In this document: in pieces, positions 60,200 through 64,000 of the stretch
Layout: the number at the start of each line of letters is the position of its first letter
How positions within the stretch are numbered: position 1 is the first letter of the stretch
Origin: Phycisphaerae bacterium
GTDB taxonomy: Bacteria; Planctomycetota; Phycisphaerae; UBA1845; PWPN01
Direction of reading: 5' to 3'
NCBI GenBank assembly: GCA_030372985.1
Contig: JAUCQB010000120.1
Location: forward strand, 1 to 64,000
DNA length: 64,000 nucleotides
The notes under the pieces: model-generated
The model's input: only the letters and a program-made list of their open reading frames with translations
What the model was told of the DNA's origin: nothing
The model's database searches: none
Position numbers and translations under genes: made by a program

Positions 60200-61569
60200 G
60201 AATCTCGCGAACGCTACGAACCGCCACGAGAGCACTGCGGCGCAATCCCATGCGGGCGACGCTGACCACGCTGGGCATCGTCATCGGCGTCGGGGCGGTC
60301 ATCGCCATGATGGAAATCGGGGCGGGCTCGTCGGCACAGATTCAAAAGGGCATCTCCAGCATGGGTGCCAACGTGTTGCTGATCATGCCCGGCACTGTCT
60401 CCACGGCGGGCGTGACCCAAAGCACCGGTAGCGCGACCACCCTGACCCCGCAGGACTGCGAAGCCATCATACGCCAGTGCCCGGCGGTGCGTACGGCCGC
60501 CCCGGTCGTGCGGGCCAGAACCCAGGTCGTCTACGGCAGCCGCAACTGGGAACCGAACTCCATCTATGGGACGACCCCGGCCTTTCTGGACATCCGGCAA
60601 CTGGGCCCCATGGCTGAAGGCAGGATGTTCACGCAACGCGACATCCTCAATGGAAACCGGGTGTGTGTCGTCGGCAAGACCCTGGCGCGGGAGCTGTTTC
60701 GGGGTTCGTCACCCGTCGGCAGGGAAATCCGCATCAAGAATGTGACCTTCCGGGTCGTCGGGGTCCTGAAGAGCAAAGGGGCCAACATGATGGGAATGGA
60801 TCAGGATGACATCATTCTCGCCCCTTGGTCCACGATCAAGTACCGGGTGGCCGGCTCGTCGCTGGGATCAACCAACCAGAGTATCAGCAGCGGTTCGAGC
60901 AGCAGCGCGGTGAACACATTGAGCAATCTCTATCCCAGCGGTCAGACCAGCCTGTACCCGGAGCGCAGCGAGGTCCAGATGGCCAACAACCCGATGCCGG
61001 TGCGGTTCACCAACGTGGACCAGATTCTGGCTGTCGCCCGCAGCCCTCAATCCATTCCCGCCGCGATGCAGCAAATCAAGGAGGTCCTCCGTCGGCGTCA
61101 TCGCCTCGGTCCTGACGATCCGGACGACTTTGACCTCCGCGACATGACGGAGATGAGCAACGTCCTGACCTCGACAACATCCATGATGACCAACCTGCTT
61201 CTTGCCGTGGCGACGATCTCGCTCATCGTCGGCGGCGTGGGCATCATGAACATCATGCTGGTCTCGGTGACCGAACGAACCCGTGAGATCGGGCTGCGCA
61301 TGGCCGTGGGTGCCCAGCCGCGTGACATCCTTCGGCAGTTCCTGGTCGAAGCGGTCGTTCTGTGCCTGATCGGCGGTGCCATCGGAATCTCCCTGGGACG
61401 CGCGGCCTCGATGCTTGTCCGTATGGTACTCAACTGGCCGACCGCCCTGTCGGTGGGAGCCATCATTGCCGCCGTGGTGGTCTCCGCGGGCGTCGGCATG
61501 TTATTTGGCTACTACCCGGCATGGAAAGCCTCGCGCCTCGACCCTATCGAGGCACTGCGTTATGAATGA
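60196..61569 (+). CDS. ABC transporter permease, MacB/FtsX family
   Basis: A protein of 457 aa. One N-terminal helix (TLTTLGIVIGVGAVIAMM) is followed by a large periplasmic domain (about 45-320) with a Ser-rich loop (SISSGSSSSAV), then three C-terminal helices starting LLLAVATISLIVGGVGIMNIMLVSVTERTREIGLRMAVGA, the typical MacB signature. Such systems use ATP to push antibiotics, peptides or lipids into the outer-membrane channel. The stop overlaps the start of the outer-membrane gene by 8 nt. Confidence 0.95.
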   Translation: MRISRTLRTATRALRRNPMRATLTTLGIVIGVGAVIAMMEIGAGSSAQIQKGISSMGANVLLIMPGTVSTAGVTQSTGSATTLTPQDCEAIIRQCPAVRTAAPVVRARTQVVYGSRNWEPNSIYGTTPAFLDIRQLGPMAEGRMFTQRDILNGNRVCVVGKTLARELFRGSSPVGREIRIKNVTFRVVGVLKSKGANMMGMDQDDIILAPWSTIKYRVAGSSLGSTNQSISSGSSSSAVNTLSNLYPSGQTSLYPERSEVQMANNPMPVRFTNVDQILAVARSPQSIPAAMQQIKEVLRRRHRLGPDDPDDFDLRDMTEMSNVLTSTTSMMTNLLLAVATISLIVGGVGIMNIMLVSVTERTREIGLRMAVGAQPRDILRQFLVEAVVLCLIGGAIGISLGRAASMLVRMVLNWPTALSVGAIIAAVVVSAGVGMLFGYYPAWKASRLDPIEALRYE

Positions 61570-63289
61570 GGAATCCGGAATGATGAATGACAAATGGACG
61601 GTTCCGGCCGGATCGGACCGAGGATCATCGACGTATGCTGAGGCGAGGTTACGCAAAGAGCGCACCGGTGTGATCCGGACTGCGTTCATTGCTCTCGCTT
61701 TCACACAATTCGGTCTGTTAAGCGTCCTTGGTTTGGGCTGCACGGTCGGGCCGGACTACCGGCGTCCGGATCTGCCCATGCCGCCCGAATGGAGCGGTTT
61801 GCGGTCGGAGGCGGCAACGACCCAGCCTGCGAGTCCAACCACCCGGCCGACCAGCGAGCCCTGTGAAATTGGCATGTGGTGGAGGAAGCTGAATGATCCC
61901 ATGCTCGATTCGCTGATCGACCGGGCGGCCGAGTCGAACCTGGACCTGAGAATGGCCACGGCCCGTGTCCGCGAGGCAAGAGCACAACGCAGCTTTGTGG
62001 CCGCCGGACTCTGGCCCCAGATCGGCGGGGCGGCCAGCTACAACTACAGCGGAGGCAGCCTGAATACCGGTCGCGAGTCGTCCAGCGGAACCGGACTGGG
62101 CAAACAGGTGAGGAATAGTGCCGTCAATTCGGCCATCCAGTCCCTGGCAAACGGTGAGGGCATCGACCCCGCTCAAATCGCGTCTGATGCGGCCAGGCAG
62201 GCACTCTCGACGGCCGTCAACAACAAACTCTCGGACGAAGGCCAGGCCTCGCATCGCGGCCAGAACATGTTTCAGGCCGGGTTCGATGCAAGTTGGGAGC
62301 TCGATGTCTTTGGCGGCGTGCGGCGCGGCGTCGAGGCGGCCGATGCAGACATCATTGCCTCGGTCGAGGACCGACGAACCGTGATCGTGTCGCTGGTGTC
62401 CGAGGTCGCCCGCGAATATGTTCAATTGCGGGGTTACCAACGGCGATTGGCGATCGCCCTCAAGAACATCGAGGCACAGCGGGAAACGGTCGAACTGACC
62501 CAGGAAAGGCTCTCGGTGGGCTTCACGAATGACTTGGAGGTCGCACAAGCCAGGACGCAGCTGGCCACGACCACATCTCAGGTACCCGTCCTCCAGGATG
62601 CCATTTGGCAGACCATTTACCGGCTGAGCATCCTGGTCGCGCTGCCTCCTGGTGCGTTGGTGACGGAACTCGAAGAAGCCTCGGCGCTTCCGGCCAGCCC
62701 GCCCGAGGTGCCGATAGGCCTGCCGTCCGAACTGCTGCGCCGCCGACCGGATGTATCTTTCGCCGAACGACAACTGGCGGCGGCCACCGCTCGCATCGGC
62801 GAGGCAATCGCCGACCTGTTTCCGAAGTTTTCCATCACCGGCTCCTTCGGAACCCAGAGCCGCGACATCCGATATATACTCGACCGCGATAGCCTGGTGT
62901 GGTCGCTCGGACCGGCGATCTCATGGCCGATCTTTCAGGGCGGACGAATCCGGGCCAACATTGAGATACAGAACGCGCGGCAGGAGCAGGCCCTGGCATC
63001 ATACGAACAAACCGTGTTGAACGCGCTCAACGAAGTCGAGGCCGCGCTGTCCGCCTACCTGAATGAGCAAATCCGACGCCAGGCATTGCTCGAGGCCGTC
63101 GAAACAAGCCGGCGGGCAACTGAGTTGAGCACGGAACTCTATGTCCGCGGGCTCGGGGCGTTCCTGAACGTGCTTGAGGCACAACGCTCACTGTACGCCA
63201 CCGAGGAGGCTCTGGTCCAAAGCGATACTGCTATCATCACCGACCTGATTGCGCTGTATAAGGCTCTCGGCGGGGGATGGGAAGGCTGA
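61562..63289 (+). CDS. Outer-membrane efflux lipoprotein (NodT/TolC family)
   Basis: A protein of 575 aa if it starts at the ATG at 61562, which overlaps the permease stop. The lipobox LGLGC is about 60 residues in. A shorter start such as GTG near 61671 (VIRTAFIALAFTQFGLLSVLGLGC) would give a normal signal peptide, and the DNA between looks like the ATTC-type repeats. Family marks are CTVGPDYRRP, MWWRKLNDPMLDSLIDRA, SLGPAISWPIFQGGRIRANIE and the two helix-hairpin repeats. A loop with SLNTGRESSSGTGLGK and NNKLSDEGQASH is longer than usual. It forms the exit channel for the ABC pump. Confidence 0.93.
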   Translation: MNEESGMMNDKWTVPAGSDRGSSTYAEARLRKERTGVIRTAFIALAFTQFGLLSVLGLGCTVGPDYRRPDLPMPPEWSGLRSEAATTQPASPTTRPTSEPCEIGMWWRKLNDPMLDSLIDRAAESNLDLRMATARVREARAQRSFVAAGLWPQIGGAASYNYSGGSLNTGRESSSGTGLGKQVRNSAVNSAIQSLANGEGIDPAQIASDAARQALSTAVNNKLSDEGQASHRGQNMFQAGFDASWELDVFGGVRRGVEAADADIIASVEDRRTVIVSLVSEVAREYVQLRGYQRRLAIALKNIEAQRETVELTQERLSVGFTNDLEVAQARTQLATTTSQVPVLQDAIWQTIYRLSILVALPPGALVTELEEASALPASPPEVPIGLPSELLRRRPDVSFAERQLAAATARIGEAIADLFPKFSITGSFGTQSRDIRYILDRDSLVWSLGPAISWPIFQGGRIRANIEIQNARQEQALASYEQTVLNALNEVEAALSAYLNEQIRRQALLEAVETSRRATELSTELYVRGLGAFLNVLEAQRSLYATEEALVQSDTAIITDLIALYKALGGGWEG

Positions 63290-63506
63290 TCGATCCGAAA
63301 ACGACCGATTGCATTCTCGCGCCCCTGAGGCTTCTTTCGACACCTCGTTCGAGTATCATGTGTTGCGCGATGTCGGTGCCGCCCGAAGCCGGCAAACAGA
63401 GCGGCTGATCCCTTCTGCCGACGAGGCTTCCGGCAGGGCGGGCCGGCAGGGGCGTTAACCGGCCGGCGGACGGCCGGGGTATACGCGTGCATCGGAAACG
63501 ATCATC

Positions 63507-64000
63507 ATGCTGAAGCAACAGCCCAACCGGTCGATAGCTCTGGGAGCACGATTCTGGCTTGATCTGTCGGACGCCGAATTGCTGGCTCAGTGTGAAGTCG
63601 ATTGCTACCGTGCCAGCGGCCCCGGCGGGCAGAAACGCAACAAGACCTCCTCGGCCGTGCGGCTCCGGCATGGCCCGACGTCGCTGATTGTGACGGCCGT
63701 CGAAAGCCGCTCTCAGCACGAGAACAAGGCCCGCGCGGTCAGGCGTCTTCGCGAAGCCATCGCCATGACGCAGCGCAATCCCGTCAGACCGGGTGATCCG
63801 CCGCCGGAGTTCTTCCTGTCCGCTCTGTCGCGAGATCCCGGCCTGAGGGTGAACAGAAAGAACCCCGACTATTACCACGTTGTCCAACACGTCCTGGATA
63901 TGTTCTGTGCCTGCGCAGGCAGCACGGCGGACACCGCCCGCTCGCTGGGCATTTCAGCGGGGCACCTGATTCGTTTTCTCAGAAACGACGACACCCTCTG
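63507..64000 (+). CDS. Class I release-factor-like protein (GGQ domain), partial at the window end
   Basis: The reading frame is open from the ATG at 63507 to the end of the window (164 codons shown). CYRASGPGGQKRNKTSSAVRLRH contains the catalytic GGQ at residues 40-42. The N-terminal codon-reading domain of RF1/RF2 is missing, so it resembles ArfB or the planctomycete release-factor-like proteins that hydrolyse peptidyl-tRNA on stalled ribosomes. A C-terminal helical part follows (VVQHVLDMFCACAGSTADTARSLGIS). The end of the gene is not seen. Confidence 0.85.
   Translation, partial: MLKQQPNRSIALGARFWLDLSDAELLAQCEVDCYRASGPGGQKRNKTSSAVRLRHGPTSLIVTAVESRSQHENKARAVRRLREAIAMTQRNPVRPGDPPPEFFLSALSRDPGLRVNRKNPDYYHVVQHVLDMFCACAGSTADTARSLGISAGHLIRFLRNDDTL

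Overview
The window looks like one contig of a high-GC planctomycete, probably in or near the Phycisphaerae. Reasons: secreted proteins ending in degenerate double dockerin-like repeats (GD.D.DGDVD..DF), PEP-CTERM sorting tails, many secreted glycoside hydrolases, Cys-rich GACC repeats, and a RAYT transposase with families of small palindromic repeats. This is inference from protein families; no rRNA is present to confirm it. One tRNA gene (Gln, CTG) is present. No CRISPR array or prophage was seen.

Layout. 0-4.3 kb: a uroporphyrinogen-decarboxylase-like protein, a PLP aminotransferase and a lipoprotein M19 dipeptidase. 4.3-24.2 kb: a block of secreted carbohydrate-active enzymes: a clan-A glycosidase with thrombospondin-3 repeats and dockerin, a GH116-like glucosylceramidase-type enzyme, a GH36 alpha-galactosidase with NPCBM domain, a GH78 alpha-L-rhamnosidase and a GH42-like enzyme. 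Between them lie a propeller/C39-protease/Ig/dockerin protein and a carboxypeptidase-regulatory-domain protein. 24.2-25.6 kb: a RAYT transposase with 28-bp inverted ends, REP-like hairpins beside it, and a C-terminal fragment of a cohesin-like protein abutting its right end. 25.6-36.8 kb: GT9 glycosyltransferase, mnmA, YjbQ, a LeuC-type dehydratase, sialate O-acetylesterase, ThuA-like protein, and a coupled set of HI0933-type flavoprotein with the beta and alpha subunits of a 2-oxoacid:acceptor oxidoreductase. 37-40.6 kb: a CHASE-PAS histidine kinase overlapping an unusual response regulator (REC, PAS-like, degenerate REC, zinc ribbon). 40.6-48.9 kb: four secreted surface proteins, two with dockerin ends sharing a nearly identical 140-bp 3' end plus terminator, and two with PEP-CTERM ends. 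49-54.3 kb: GntR/FCD regulator, tRNA-Gln, a sugar-isomerase-like TIM barrel, a TSUP transporter, a GNAT acetyltransferase and a methyltransferase. 54.7-63.3 kb: an OmpR-type regulator and kinase followed by a MacAB/TolC-type efflux operon, separated by a reversed HEPN/MNT module that carries two in-frame TGA codons. 63.5 kb to the end: a partial class-I release-factor-like gene.

How the genes work together. The glycosidases would release galactose, rhamnose and glucose from complex polysaccharide or glycoconjugate outside the cytoplasm, and the acetylesterase would remove acetyl groups. Dockerin-like and PEP-CTERM ends suggest that several products are displayed or sorted at the cell surface. 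The two-component system at 54.7 kb probably controls itself and the efflux operon, because the same CTTAAGGTT box lies before both. Small structured repeats of at least five kinds fill the intergenic space; two kinds show paired changes that keep their hairpins.
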